Shown one piece after another: positions 45,751 to 58,075 of a stretch of DNA of 64,000 bases. Below the pieces are notes generated by a model. The model was not told the origin of the DNA. It did no database searches and was given only the letters and a program-made list of their open reading frames with translations. Each line of letters starts with the position of its first letter. The stretch's first letter is position 1. Made by a program: the position numbers and the translations under genes. This stretch comes from Delphinus delphis (lineage: Eukaryota > Chordata > Mammalia > Artiodactyla > Delphinidae): positions 9,200,680-9,264,679 of the forward strand of contig NC_082703.1 in NCBI RefSeq assembly GCF_949987515.2. The letters are read 5' to 3'.

Positions 45751-45978
45751 GCAATAAAGGAACAGGAGGATGTGAGGTTTCCTTTACCAGGTGTAAACTG
45801 GAAATGTTAAAATCCCTTTTTTTTTTTTTTCCTGGAGAAATCAAGCAAAGTTCATTTGCTCTTACTCATCCTTATTGAGTGTTCATTTGTGATGAAGATT
45901 GTTTTATGTGATGAATAATGTTGACTTATATTTATGTCTCACCTCTTGTCTTTAGGGTCATTAAAAACAATGCAAAGA

Positions 45979-46402
45979 GGGCTTCCCTGGTGGCACAGTG
46001 GTTGAGCATCTGCCTGCCAATGCAGGGGACACAGGTTCGAGCCCTGGTCTGGGAGGATCCCACATGCCACGGAGCAACTAGGCCCGTGAGCCACAACTAC
46101 TGAGCCTGCGCATCTGGAGCCTGTGCTCCACAACAAGAGAGGCCGTGATAGTGAGAGACCCGCGCACAACGATGAAGAGTGGGCCCCTCTTGCCACAACT
46201 AGAGAAAGCCCTCACACAGAAACGAAGACCCAACACAGCAAAAATAAATAAATTAATTAATAAAAACAAAACAAAACAAAGGTCTAGTCTTTGCCAAAGA
46301 ATGATTGAAGTTTAAAAAAATAAAATAAAATAAAAAGTTACCTGCAATAATACTAGTTCCTAAAAAAATAAAATAAAATAATAAAAAAAAATTTTAAAAA
46401 AG
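45979..46402 (+). mobile_element. CHR SINE, older type, with probable 3' transduction
   Basis: The SINE body (45979-46239) has canonical box B ggttcgagccctgg and an (aaata)-type tail to about 46280. Beyond this lie 33 bases of unique sequence, an A-rich stretch (46314-46336), 25 more unique bases and a final A-rich stretch to 46402. The target duplication caatgcaaaga occurs at 45968-45978 and only again at 46403-46413, so the whole 424 bases behave as one insertion. Pol III read-through past the tail is the simplest cause. Confidence 0.8.
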
Positions 46403-46566
46403 CAATGCAAAGAATTTACATATGAAACTACATGCCATGCTGCCTGATGTGATAAACCATATGCCCTACATTTCTCCTTATGCTCCACCACTTCTCCATG
46501 TCCCAACCACCTTGCCCAACCAAAAAATCAACTTTGGAATTGAATATTTAAAAATAATTCAGTCAA

Positions 46567-46776
46567 GGGCTTCCCTGGTGGCGCAGTGGTTGAGAATCCG
46601 CCTGCCGATGCAGGGGATGCGGGTTCGTGCCCCGGTCCGGGAAGATCCCACATGCCGTGGAGCGGCTGGGCCCGTGAGCCATGGCCGCTGGACCTGTGCG
46701 TCCGGAACCTGTGCTCCGCAACGGGAGAGGCTACAACAGTGAGAGGCCCACGTACCAAAAAAAAGAAAAAAAAAAA
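46567..46776 (+). mobile_element. CHR SINE (young cetacean type), sense
   Basis: Complete unit with box B ggttcgtgcccc and a tail aaaaaaaagaaaaaaaaaaa. The target duplication attcagtcaa lies at 46557-46566 and 46777-46786. Confidence 0.96.
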
Positions 46777-46800
46777 ATTCAGTCAAGACATTAAAAAAAT

Positions 46801-46885
46801 GGAGGCATTCAACTAGAATCTGGAAAAGACAAGAATTTTTTAAAACTGGAGGCATTCAGCTGGAATCTGGAAAGGACAAGAATTA
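46801..46885. repeat. Tandem duplication with 47-base period
   Basis: ggaggcattcaactagaatctgg...gacaagaatt at 46801 is repeated as ggaggcattcagctggaatctgg...gacaagaatt at 46848 with three or so substitutions. It lies just downstream of a SINE insertion. Confidence 0.88.
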
Positions 46886-47329
46886 TCAGTCCTCCTGCAC
46901 TATATTCGCGAGTCTATCCCAAGTGGGACATATACTGCAGCCAAATCTTGTCTCCATGATTTCCCTAGTGGTCAGGGTATTTCAAGGGCTTCAGAAAGAA
47001 TCAATGCACTACTTATGTGACTCACTTTTCACCTTTATTAGTCTGTCCCACAAGTAAAGGCAGGGTTGGGCTAAAGGAACTTATTACATTTATTGGCCAG
47101 AATTATATTAGCCACTCAACTTTTAAAGAGGCCACAATATTTTGTGATCCGTGATGACCAGAGTAGCCCTCCTTAAGCTAAGAGGAGTCAGATTTCAGTT
47201 CTTAAAAAGTATTAACTGGTTATCTGAAAAAAAATAAAAAGGCAGAGAAGTCACTTTATCCTAAGAAGTTCCTGGAAACATGAAGTTTGCTCTTTCAGAT
47301 CTCAGCATTTAGACTTAAGATCCTCTTGT
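46886..47329. other. Unassigned non-coding sequence
   Basis: No named repeat or gene is seen. Confidence 0.45.
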
Positions 47330-47780
47330 CTAAGAGACAACTGATAAGTGTCAATGAACATGCAGTAACTTCCACAGTTCCATCAGTTTAATTAGATGCA
47401 CACCAGGAAGCAGTGTCAGAACCTTCCCATTGTTTGATAAATAGAACATTGCTTTATAATACATATGCCGCATGCTTTTTCTCAGTATTTTGCAAACAAT
47501 ATAAAGAATTGCTTGCAAATTCCCTTAAAAGGATCTACTTAAAATGTCCAGCTCAGTGACTAATTAGCAGATAGCTATCTGTAAATTAATTTATCACATA
47601 AATTCCAAAAAATGAGCTCTAAAAATATGACATTTTCAGCAGATCTGCTGGAATTAAGATCATCCCTTAAATGTTAATATTGCGTTTATGTCTTGATCTG
47701 CCTACTCTAGACTCTAACCTCACCCAGAAATTAATAGACAGAGTTAAGCTTTATTAAGCAAGATTTGATATTTGTTAAGA
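47330..47780. other. Repeat-free stretch, candidate conserved non-coding element
   Basis: No transposon is recognised. Homeodomain-type cores lie at 47388-47396 (tttaattag) and 47560-47567 (ctaattag), with further ATTA and TTTGCAAAC-like motifs. The evidence is weaker than for 14291-15000. Confidence 0.25.
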
Positions 47781-47784
47781 AAAT

Positions 47785-50480
47785 ATTTTATTGAAACAAA
47801 ACACCTCAAATCATAAATGCACAATTCAGTAAATTTCCCCAAAGTAAGCACAAAGATGTATTCGGAACAAAGGTTCAAAAAGAGGACTCTATGACCTTTC
47901 TCCAATCATAAACCCCTTAAGATAACCAATATCCTGACTTCCAGCATCATGCATTAGTTTCGCCTGTTTCTGAATGTTGGGTACATAGATCCATATTGTA
48001 CATGCTCGTTTGTATATGAAGTTTTCTATGTTATGCTTGTAAGATTCATTTGTGTTGATGTATAAAGCAGTTCATTCTCATTGCTGAATTCTCATTCATC
48101 CCATTGCATGAATGGGCAATAATATTATTTGTCTATTCTGCTAATGAATATTTGGGTTTTTGCCAGTTTGAGGGAATCACCATGTTGTGATTATAACATG
48201 TTTTTCTGTTCATGTATGTATGCTCTTCTAAAGGTATAAACTTAGGAGTGGAATTGCTGGGTGATAGTGTTTGCATATGTTTAACATTAACAGACACTTA
48301 CAGTTTTCCAAAATGGTTGTACCAACTTACACTCTAGCTAGAGTGTTCTTTCGTCAGTGTGACATCTTTGTTATCTAACTGTAGTGTTTAGTTTCTTTGC
48401 ACTTTCTGTAATTAGTGATATATGAGGATATATATCTACTGTTTCCCTTTGCTCTCCTTTCTTGCCTTCTTTTGGGTTAATCAGTTTTGTTAATTACTCA
48501 ATTTTTCCTCTGTACCAGCTTGTTGATTATATATATTTTATCCATAGCTAGATTTATTGCTAGGTAATATAAATTAGGATTTTTATAAATTCCTGAACAA
48601 TGCTAACATCTTAGAATATTTTTACTTCATTTATGTCTCCGTCTTTTTATTACTGTCATAATATATTTTATTTCTACATATGTTTCAAATCCCACAAAAC
48701 ATATTCTTATTGTCTTGTACCATTCTTAACACTATGACTCTATCCGGAATTATTTACAGTTTTCCTCATATTTACATTGCTCTTTATTTCTTGCATTTTC
48801 CTAGTTCCAACTCAGGTCATTTCCCGCCTGCCTATACAAATCCCTTTAGTATTTTTCTTAGTGTGGTTTTCCAGCAATAAATTCTCAGATTTATTTATTT
48901 ATTTACTAAATTATTTATCTATTTATTTATTGGCCGCATCGGGTCTTCGTTGCTGCGCACAGGCTTTCTCAGGTTGCGGTGAGCGGGGGCTACTCTTCGT
49001 TGTGGTGCCCGCGCTTCTTGTTGCAGCGGCCTCCCCTGCTGTGGAGCACGGGCTCCAGGCCCGCAGGCTTCAATAGTTGTGGCGTGCAGGCCCAGCAATT
49101 GTGGCTCACGGGCTGCAGAGCTCAGGCTCAGTAGCTGCAGTGCACGGGCCCAGCTGCTCCGCGGCATGTGGAATCTTCCCCGACCCGGGCTCGAACCCAT
49201 GTCCCTTGCATTGGCAGGAGGATTCCCAACCAGTGCGCCTTCAGGGAAGCCCTCAGACTTATTTTTACAGTACTTACTTTTCTTTTAATTACACAATATA
49301 TTTCCACTGGGCATAGATGTGTAGGTCAGTGTCTATTTTATTTCAGTACTTTCAAGATATTACTCTATTGTCTTCGGCCTGCCATATTTTGCTGAGAAGT
49401 CAGTTTTCAGTCTTTCAATTACCCTTTGAAGACAGTGTGTATTTTTTTTTCTGATTGCTTTAAAATGTTCTCCTTTGTCATTGGTCTTAATCAGCTTTTC
49501 TCTGGTGTGTAATTCCACATATAATTCTCTTTGTATATATCTAGCTTGGGGGTACTAATGTACTTTTACATTCTCTTCTGAAGTTTTTCATCAGTTTCAG
49601 AAAAGTATGGACTGTTATATCTTCAAATATAATTTCTGTCGTATTCTCTTTGCTCCTTTTGAAATTTCAGTTTCACATATATTTGATGATTTAATCGTGG
49701 CTAATATAGCGCCTTTGCTAAATATACGTGTATGTGTATATATATCTCCTTTCTATGTCCTTTGTATTTTCTTTTTTTGGCAGGGGTGTGAGGCTTTCTG
49801 TGCTTCATCCTAGTTGCTGCCAAATAACTTACTCCATTTAATAAAATTAATTCTTTCTTTCACTTTATCCAATTTGCTTTTAAATTCATAATTTCAGCTA
49901 TTGTACTTATTAGCTCTGGGATAGCAGTTGTATTTTTTCTTATAGATTCTATTTCTCTGGTGAAAGGTATCATCTTGCCATTTATTTTTAAAATATATTC
50001 ATCACAGTTATTTTAATGTCAATATCTGATAACTTCAAAATCTGGGACATTTATAAATCTATTTCTATTTTTGTAATGAGCCCAGTAATGTTTGATTTAA
50101 TGCCTGATATTTCGTAGAATATTTTACAGAAACTAGAGATGAAGGTATCTTCCTCCAGGTATGTTCTATTCTATCTACTACTTGGCAGTTATAGTGGACA
50201 CTACATTGCCATCTGGGCAATTCCATCTGGGCCGGGCCAGTTGATTTGAAGCAGGTTTTCAGGTTTTAAAGTGTTTACTCCATTTTTATCCGGATCACTC
50301 ACACTCCTAGGCTTCTGTGTTTTAGGGAGTTCCTAACTGAGACTCTGGTTGTTTACTAAGGCTTTGACTCCTTGCTTTTAAACAGTTTTCTTCTTAACTT
50401 TTCAATATGTCATACTGTGAAGCTTAAGGTTTGGGAACTTTTTCTGACAGTTTGGCAAAAAAAAAAAAAAAAAATGTTGC
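47785..50480 (-). repeat. Old L1 (L1M/HAL1-type) sequence, antisense
   Basis: The plus strand shows reversed old-L1 landmarks in order: attcatcccattgcatgaatgg, aatgaatatttgggtttttgcc, cttaggagtggaattgctggg, and gttttccaaaatggttgtaccaacttacactc. Further along are a worn tctggcctgccat...gctgagaagtcag region, ttcatcagtttcagaaaagtatgg, cttcaaatataatttctg and atttcagctattgtacttattagctctgg. It may represent one long copy or two adjacent ones. No coding frame survives. A CHR SINE is nested at 48897-49251. Confidence 0.72.
48897..49251 (-). mobile_element. CHR SINE, older long type (CHR-2-like), antisense
   Basis: A (ttta)n tail on the left (about 48893-48933) is followed by the reverse complement of a long CHR unit and ends with the reversed ggcttccct head. 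Box B on the minus strand is canonical gggttcgagcccg. The target duplication ctcagatttattt (48884-48896) and ctcagacttattt (49252-49264) differs by one base, in keeping with older age. It is inserted in the antisense L1. Confidence 0.95.
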
Positions 50481-50899
50481 TTTTGAGTATTTTGCCCATG
50501 CCCCATTTTCCTGTTGCTTCACTGACATGTTGGGGGTGATCATCAAATACCAAGGATTTAACGATATTTTATATTCTTATAATTTCTAAATTTAAATCTT
50601 CAGTCTTAATCTCTCTATTCAACTCCCTATCCAAATACAAAAGGATCATTTCTACCTGAATGTTATGTAGGAAATGTGAGTTTATCATAGTCAAAATTAA
50701 ACTCAAACTTTTCTCTCAATGGTGTTCTTCTCCTGTATTCCATAGTTGTTAATAATATTCATCAAATTATACAAAAGTAATATTCCACTTGACTATTTGC
50801 ATCACCAAATATTCTCAGTTCGAAATTGAGTTATATATTCATCTTATTATGTTTCTTCTATTTCCACTCTATTTTCCTAGCTAGGATTCTCTCATTTAA
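50481..50899. other. Unassigned non-coding sequence
   Basis: An A-run lies at the left edge (50458-50474). Nothing else is recognised. Confidence 0.4.
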
Positions 50900-51475
50900 T
50901 TTTTAACACTGTTTCCAGAATCACCTGAGGCATAGACCTGTACACATCATCTTCCCATCCACAACTCTTCATTGAATTACAGTTCTTAAAAAGATAAGTT
51001 TTAAATTCCTAAGCATTAGTGTTTTACCAGTCCTTTCACAATTGTACCCATCCTTCCCCTTTTTGTCTTATTCCCAGAATCTCATGTCCAACTTATTCAT
51101 ACCAAATCTCATTGATTCCCAACTCTACCACAACTTCATTTCTCCATTCCTTTCCTCTTGCTATTATAGCCAGCTATAAAGTTGTTTTCTTCCTTTGAAA
51201 AACTCCTTCAAGGTCCATAACAAATAGTCACCTTTCTGTGAAGCCTCCCTTTTCCTGTTGCCAGCAGAATTAACAATAATCTTCTCTATCTATACCATGA
51301 GTGTACCCCTATTTTTGAACTTAGAACCTTGTATTATAATTATGGGTTTATCCCTCACTGAACTATAAATTCCTCCTTAATAATAATCACTTATTATTAA
51401 ATTTAATATTTCCATAACTTAGCATAGTAGATGACAACACATTCGATATTTAATATATGTTAGAATAAAGTTGAA
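50900..51475 (+). repeat. L2 LINE 3' region, sense
   Basis: Motifs in order: ttcattgaattacagttctt, agttttaaattcctaagcatt, tttcctcttgctattatagcc, gaaaaactccttcaaggtccataa, cacctttctgtgaagcctccc, and a worn actgaactataaattcctcc end. The gtgaagcctccctt block is the diagnostic L2 part. Confidence 0.7.
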
Positions 51476-51770
51476 TAAAGTTAAGCTTAATATATTAAAG
51501 TAGGTTGTGCTGGTGTCTTATAGTTGAGCTGAGGTACCATCAAGCTGGTGAATCAGGATCTATTTCTAGTCAATACAACCATCCATTGTTTAGTTACACA
51601 TTGTAAAAGAGCAAGTTTTCCTGTTTGAATCTTACTTTTAGCAGCTAGCTTTCCTCCAACTCTTACTTCAGTTTCACAGGTTGCACCCTTTAACCTTATT
51701 TAGTTGTCTCGCAAATGCCGTGGTCATATAAACAAATTGAAGAAAAGTAAATTCATGGATGAGCAAAGAG

Positions 51771-51930
51771 CAGTCAACCCTCGGTATCTGCAGGTTCCAC
51801 ATCTGCGGGTCCAACCAACCGTGGGTTGCAGGTACAGAGTGCTTACTGTAAGGGACTGGAGCATCCACAGATTTTGGTATCCAAGGGGGGGTCCTGGAAC
51901 CAATCTCCCGCAGATACCGAGGGACGACTG
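51771..51930 (+). mobile_element. Complete Tigger/MER2-type MITE
   Basis: Both terminal inverted repeats are present: cagtcaaccctcggtatctgc at the left and gcagataccgagggacgactg at the right. Between them lie accaaccgtgggttgcagg, ggactggagcatccacagattttggtatcc and gggtcctggaaccaatctcc. This is a 160-base non-autonomous pogo-type DNA transposon. The flanking TA dinucleotides expected for the family are mutated. Confidence 0.9.
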
Positions 51931-52269
51931 TGATCTCCAGGACAGAAAGAATAAACTCAAAATGTGAAACCAGTAGAACTGTCAATGAGTTAATGTATTT
52001 TTAAGATTCGAGCATGAAAACCTGTGAAACGCACATTTCAATAATCTTTATCTTCTTTATGAGCACAGAGCTTCAACCAAAAGGAAGATTAGGATAGAAG
52101 CAAAAAGATCTTCTTTACTGTCATTAAAATGATCTATTTCCTCACCCATTTCCTTCTTTACTTTCCATTATTTCCTTGACACCTATCCTCTTTTTCCCTG
52201 AAAGATACATTTTAACCGTTTTTATATTTATCCTCCGCATAACTTGATTTTGTTTCTCCTTAATGTGTA

Positions 52270-52910
52270 TGAGAATTGCACCCATCTTTCAAAATCTGGC
52301 TTGAATTCTTTTCTTAATCATTCCAACTTAAAGATATCGGTATAGACGATCTTATTCTCAAAGCAGAAATAGAGACACAGGCATAGAGGACAAACGTATG
52401 GATACCAAGGGGGAAAGGGGTGGGGAGGGATGAATTGGGAGATGGGGATTGACATATATACACTATACTATGTATAAAATAGATAACTAATGATAACCTA
52501 CTGTATAACATAGGGAACTCTCCTCAAAGCTCTGCAGTGACCTAAATGGGAAGGAAATCCAAAAAAGAGGGGATATATGTATATGTATAGCTGACTCACT
52601 TTGCTGTACAGTAGAAACTAACACAACATTGTAAAGCAACTATACTCCAGTTAAACATAAGATAAAATAAAATGTAAAAAAAAAAAAAGGTATTACACTT
52701 GCACCTGACTTTTGGTCCCATTTACTATCTACAACACTCTTGTTAATAATCACATATTGCCTTTACATCTGGCTATCTTCTTCCCCAGGTGTACTTTGCG
52801 TGATGAAAAAAACAGTTAATATATAACGTTTCTTTTGTTCATCCTCACACATCTCACAGAATGCAAGTAACCCCAACAGACACTTAATAAACATTAGCAG
52901 TGTTTAAATG
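52270..52910 (+). repeat. L2 LINE 3' region, sense, split by an L1 insertion
   Basis: tgcacccatctttcaaaatctggc at the left (usual tttcaaaacccagctcaaa) and catctcacagaatgcaagtaacc with cacttaataaacattagcagtg at the right resemble L2. The L1 3' end at 52339-52692 separates them. The match is weak and inferred. Confidence 0.4.
52339..52692 (+). mobile_element. L1 3' UTR fragment, 5'-truncated, sense
   Basis: Same 3' UTR type as at 1388: aaagcagaaatagagacacagg, ggggtggggagggatgaattgg, gattgacatatatacacta, ctgtataacatagggaact, a gatatatgtatatgtatag block, ttgctgtacagtagaaac, caactatactccag, and a poly(A) ending at 52689. It differs slightly in sequence from the 1388 and 25754 copies. Confidence 0.9.
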
Positions 52911-55900
52911 ACTTTGCATCTATCAAAAAGAATCAGCAAGAGTTCAGAACTACAACGTAAGCAGCTGACCGTGCAAATTTCATCTGAAGGGTCTATTAAT
53001 AAGACCAATATTACCATATTTACCAATACTATTTTCTTTCTCCTAAGAGTTTGATTAATATTTTCTGTTAATTAAAATGTTTTTGTTATGTTTTCTGAAC
53101 AACTTTCATATTCTATGCTAATTTTTATATTGTTTATTTATGGTCACTTTTTAAAGATTAAGATATTGATTCAGTTTTGTTCTCATGCCGAAATATACAT
53201 TCTTTGGGTAACTTTTACTAAAATCAACATGACTCCATGCATGTTGCTTTCACTCTGTTTACCTTTGCCTTTTTTTTTCTTTCTCTCCTAAGGCTCATTT
53301 AGCTCAGACACAATTTTTAATTTCCCAGGAGCTTGTGCTTGTTTTCATATCATGTTTTTCTCTTTTTTTTCATCTCTGTGCATGGAAAGAGAAATGACTT
53401 GACAAAAACAGTTCTGTTCAAAAGAGCGAAACAGTACTAAAATGTTGGAGGTAGGGGAAGGTGAAGCAGAACTCAACATCTGTCAAGGTAATTTGTTTCA
53501 AGAAACAGTAACAATTTAGCTATAAGTTTTTAAACAGAATTTTCCAAGGACCTGGAAGATGGGATACAGGGGACCTTGGCCAGCCCTAACTTCATGACAA
53601 TACTTTTGTCTACAGCAGTCATAGTTAACTCCAGTGCAGTCAAGAAAGCACATTCTCTCTGTTTAGTTTGGGATGGGGATAAACAAATTTGTGTAAAATA
53701 CAATCTTTATTATCTAAAACACATATGAGTTACTCACTAGAGTTTTTCTAAGTAGAAAACACATTAATTTAGAGTGAACTAAAAATTGCTACGTAGTTGC
53801 AACAAGACTGTTCATTTGTGTAGCATCTGCCCCTTACTGTTTATTTCAAGGTTCTCAAAGAGGAAGCCATCAGTATTAACAGCTTTAAAGAAGAGAAAGA
53901 AGAAACAGAAAATATCTCTCATTTGATTCCATAACAATTGCCATAGAACAATTTTCCTCTGCCTTTAGTCTCATAACATAAGGTGTATTCCTTTACAGCC
54001 CTCTCTCTCTCTCTCTCTCTTTTCTATATTCTATTGCATCCTGTCCTACCTTCCACTATGTATTCAGAAAAAAAAATATTTGGGAACTAGTTTTCTTTGA
54101 GGAGAAAGGAAGAAAGAATGTGATTGAGATTGGGAGAAAGGAGTAGCCAGGAAAAAGAGAGGGAGAGGAATAAAAGAGAAGGAAAATAAAAAAGGAGCGA
54201 GAGGAGAGGAGTATCACAGGAAGGATGCTTCTCAGAAGTCAGGGAATAAAAGGGAAGGAAGCAGGATGAACAGCACCAGACCCCAGCAAAGCCTCTCTCC
54301 ACGCACCCCTTAAGGACATTACAACAAAGGCACCCTGAGTTCTCCAACAATCACGGGTGTTGAAATCTGAATGTAGGTTGTTTCTACTGCTGATACAGTG
54401 CATTTGTCTTCCACACATCTACCTCCTGTAGCGTAGTATTGATCCCAAGGAACAAAGGTTACCACTATGGTTTCAAGAATAAGAAGTGAATATCTTTGGA
54501 AATAGGTCAAAGGAAACGCTAGCATAGTAAAAAGTCAAATAAATAGCAAATTCAAAGAATTCATTATTAACAGAATTTCAGAGCCTGTACATAGCCAGAA
54601 AAAATGTCAAATTATTTCAAGAAGAACCTTTAATTGCAGCTTAAATTTCTAATCAGATATTGTAAAAATAACTTTAAAATGAATAGAATATACAATTTTT
54701 ATATTCCTTTGTGATTTCATTTAATTATTTTCATGAGTTACTTTGTCAAAGTTTCCCCATAGTTGAATCTGATACTAATATACAAATGGGATGCTATGAC
54801 TTCAGTTTGATTCTAGGATCTTAGGAGATCCTATTACAGATTCCCATGAAGAAATTAAGAGAACTTTCTATGACATTAACAAAGCAGGATATTCTTTTCT
54901 TCTTAGTAAATGATCAAGGACATTAAACAAAGAGTTAATGATCTAATTCCAGACTTGACAAGCACACAGGTGGTAGTGTTTCCCCCTCCTGAGAGCAAGG
55001 AAAATTTCTATTGAAAATATAAACTGCCTGACTCTGGAAATTGCATCCTCCTGCTTTTTCACAATGTTTATAGATGTGTCTCAACAATTCCCCCTGCCCC
55101 CCACATCTGTCTTTCCCTCTAGAGAAGACACCATATTCAAAGAAACAGCTTCATAAATCATGGCAGGCAGTTCAAGACAGGCATAAAGTGTAAAAATATG
55201 AAAACAAAAACTCTGAAACAAGAGAAGACTCAGCACATGAACCATTCCTTCCACATCCATAATACCTTCTCCAGAACTTGATCAGGTTCTCAGAGAAAGA
55301 AAAAACAACCAAAGTATAAATAAGTTCTGATATTTAAACTCTCCTGACAAATTTTTTTCCATGCTTGTTAAAGGGTCAAGTAATAGAATCTTTCTGAAAT
55401 TTCATGAATAAAATAAAAGTACTCCAGGAAATTGAGGAAATGAAACATTTTAGGGTGACATGCTCTGGAATAAGTAACATTTTTGGGTGGATGAAGATAA
55501 GTGGGAACCTTTCCAGAAAATGGAATCCCTGGAATCCTCTGGAACACAGAGGTCCTGGCAACTGGCCCTAGAGCTCCAGAAAATGCAGCCAAGCATGATA
55601 GAAGAGGCAGTCTCCTAGCAATGCCTTGACAAATAGCTAAATAAAGCAATAATCTGAGAGAATTGGCAATAGGGTGGCCAACCCATACCGCTTGCTCAGT
55701 TCTGTCCTGGTTTTAGTGCTGAAAGCTCAGCAAGAAATCCTGGTATTCAGAGATAGGTACAAACATTTGGCGGGAAAATACAAACAAAACAAAACAAAAA
55801 ATGGGACATTTCAAAAAAAAAAAACCCATGGGCTGAAAGTAATACTGTTTTTAGTGTCACATGAATAAGGCATAGGCTACTCGCCTTCTGTAATCTCTGT

Positions 55901-57640
55901 CACTGATTTTCCCCCTGACTGGTGATATTACAAATCATGATTCGTCCATCACCATAATGTATCACCATTGTTGTGTCATTCCAAGTGCTGTGACTTAAGT
56001 GTGCAGCTTAAGTATGTTGTAACCATGAAAACTAACAGTCCATCTTTGACTTTGCCTGAGGACAAACTGCTCTGCTTTTTATCCAGATGGTGCTAGTTTA
56101 ATTTTTAACATTGTCAATATTGGGACCACATTTTTCTAAGAGGTCAGATAATGACAATGAAAATGGTGACAATATCAATGCTAGCATGACCCAGACATCA
56201 CCAGAAAAGAGGGATAAATAGCTGTGTTCATTTAGAGACAGGTGAAAGGACTGGGAAAGGAAATAATCAAAAACAGAACGTCCTGCCAATATGCCAAATA
56301 TAATTTTGGTTTGGGCATGGTGGAGAAAGGATATGAAAGCAAATATAGAGCCTGAATCTCATAAGTTAGGCATGAGAAAGGTAAGTACTTCTAAATCAAG
56401 AATTTTTTTTAATCTCACCAAATAAAACCAATGCTCATTTGAAAATAACAGGTACTGGATGACCGTGGACATACCACAAGGATACACACACACACTATCC
56501 AATCATTCCCTTAATTTCTCAGTGCAACTAAGTTAAGTGACAGTTCCTGATTCAGATTTTGCAACTCATAAAATGTGGACAAACAACAGTCAAAATTTTG
56601 ATACAGGTGTGTTAGCCCCTTAGGTATTTATACGAATCCATTTCCCTGAGAAAGAAAAGTTGAATTGATGATGATACCCAATATGTTTAAAAATGGTGAC
56701 ATATTAAACATGGAGACCCTCCATATTAAAGATAGATGCCAAGGTCGTAACTGACAAACAGCTAGTCTACCAAAACGAGATTACTGATACAAAATAAATG
56801 CACATTTTTGGAAAGGTGAAAACAAATGTATACAAATTTGAAAACCTGTTGTTGCCAGTAAGTAAAATCTCAAATATTCTATGTTCAGACATTTTTGTGG
56901 AGAAGCTATTTGGCTTGATGTCATCGCTTTGGACTGACACCAGGATTCAATGTAAGTGGGTGTGAGAAAAGCAGCCTGCAACTGTTCATAGTGAGTTGTA
57001 TGTTTGTACTAAGTTTTATCACCACATAAAGGAAAAGAAGGAAGTTCTAAAAGCTGCAGACACTTCAAAGAAGTATCGTTAGGAAAAGAAACAAGATAAA
57101 AAATACCCTATACTATGGCACAGAAAGAAACATGTATCTTTTAAAAATTAAATATAGGTAAGATCTGTGTACTTAGTCCTATTCTACTTTTAAAGTATAT
57201 TATATTTATATATCTTAAGAAATAAAGTAATTTTGCCTACAAATTTATACACCCACGTAAAAGATTTTTAAAAAGTTAAAAATAAGCCACTAAACCAGAG
57301 GATAAAAAGAAACATTACAAAATATTGTTATGTTCTCTCATACACATTATTCAATTAATCCTACCATAAATTACTACTAATTGTCACTGTTAACTAGTCC
57401 TATTTTTCTGCTTAAATAAAAGCATGTATATAACAGAAAAGTAAATAATAAAGTATAATATAAATTTCATGTAAATACATATTTTACATAAGTTTATGAT
57501 TGAGTCATAAACATACATATATAAGTATTTATTATATATTCTATTACTTTGTATTTTTGGTATGGCCATGCCCCAGGCTGGCTTTCTAAAAAGTTGGCCA
57601 CCCTGTTGGTTGAGAAATAGAATCCCTGTTTGAAGGAAAA
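52911..57640. other. Long unassigned non-coding stretch
   Basis: No gene or clearly named transposon is recognised over about 4.7 kb. Simple sequence includes (CT)n at 53999-54021, a GA-rich purine tract at 54085-54220, an A-run at 55813-55824, a short (AC)n near 56484-56493 and a very AT-rich part at 57400-57560. Confidence 0.5.
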
Positions 57641-57644
57641 GAAG

Positions 57645-58075
57645 ATACATCAGTGAGCTTTTGCAATGTTAACAAACAATCCCCAAATCTCAGTGGCTTA
57701 GAACAATGAGGGTTTACCTCATGCATGCTTTTTCCAATGTGCTTTGGCTGCATCTCTGCTGTCCATTCGTCTTCACTCTGGAAACAAGGCTGATGGAACA
57801 GCTCCTCTCTGGGACATGCTGCTTTGGTTATGGCAGAAGGACAATCAAGCTTTCTCAGATGTGGCTTGGACCTCCTTCTGCTGGCATCTTATTGGCCAAA
57901 GAAGTCACGTTGCACTAGCAAATCACATGACTAAGCTAGATACCATGGATTGGGAGTGTATAATCCTCTCACAGGGTGGAGCAGAGAGTACTTGAGAAAA
58001 TTAACACGACTTCCTAAGTATTCTCACTTGGTCACAAGTATTTGTTTCCCTCCCTCCTTCTCCCACAACACGCTA
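57645..58075 (+). repeat. Possible old LTR/MaLR-like repeat
   Basis: aacaaacaatccccaaatctcagtggcttagaacaatgag, ctggctgcatctctgctg-type sequence, tcttattggccaaagaagtcac and ggattgggagtgtataatcc resemble a widespread old mammalian repeat that begins with aacttagtggcttaaaacaac. The family name is not certain. Confidence 0.4.

Noticed and set aside
54085..54220. Purine-rich tract as a possible regulatory or triplex-forming element
   Set aside because: It is an imperfect GA-rich low-complexity stretch without mirror symmetry long enough to support a specific structure.
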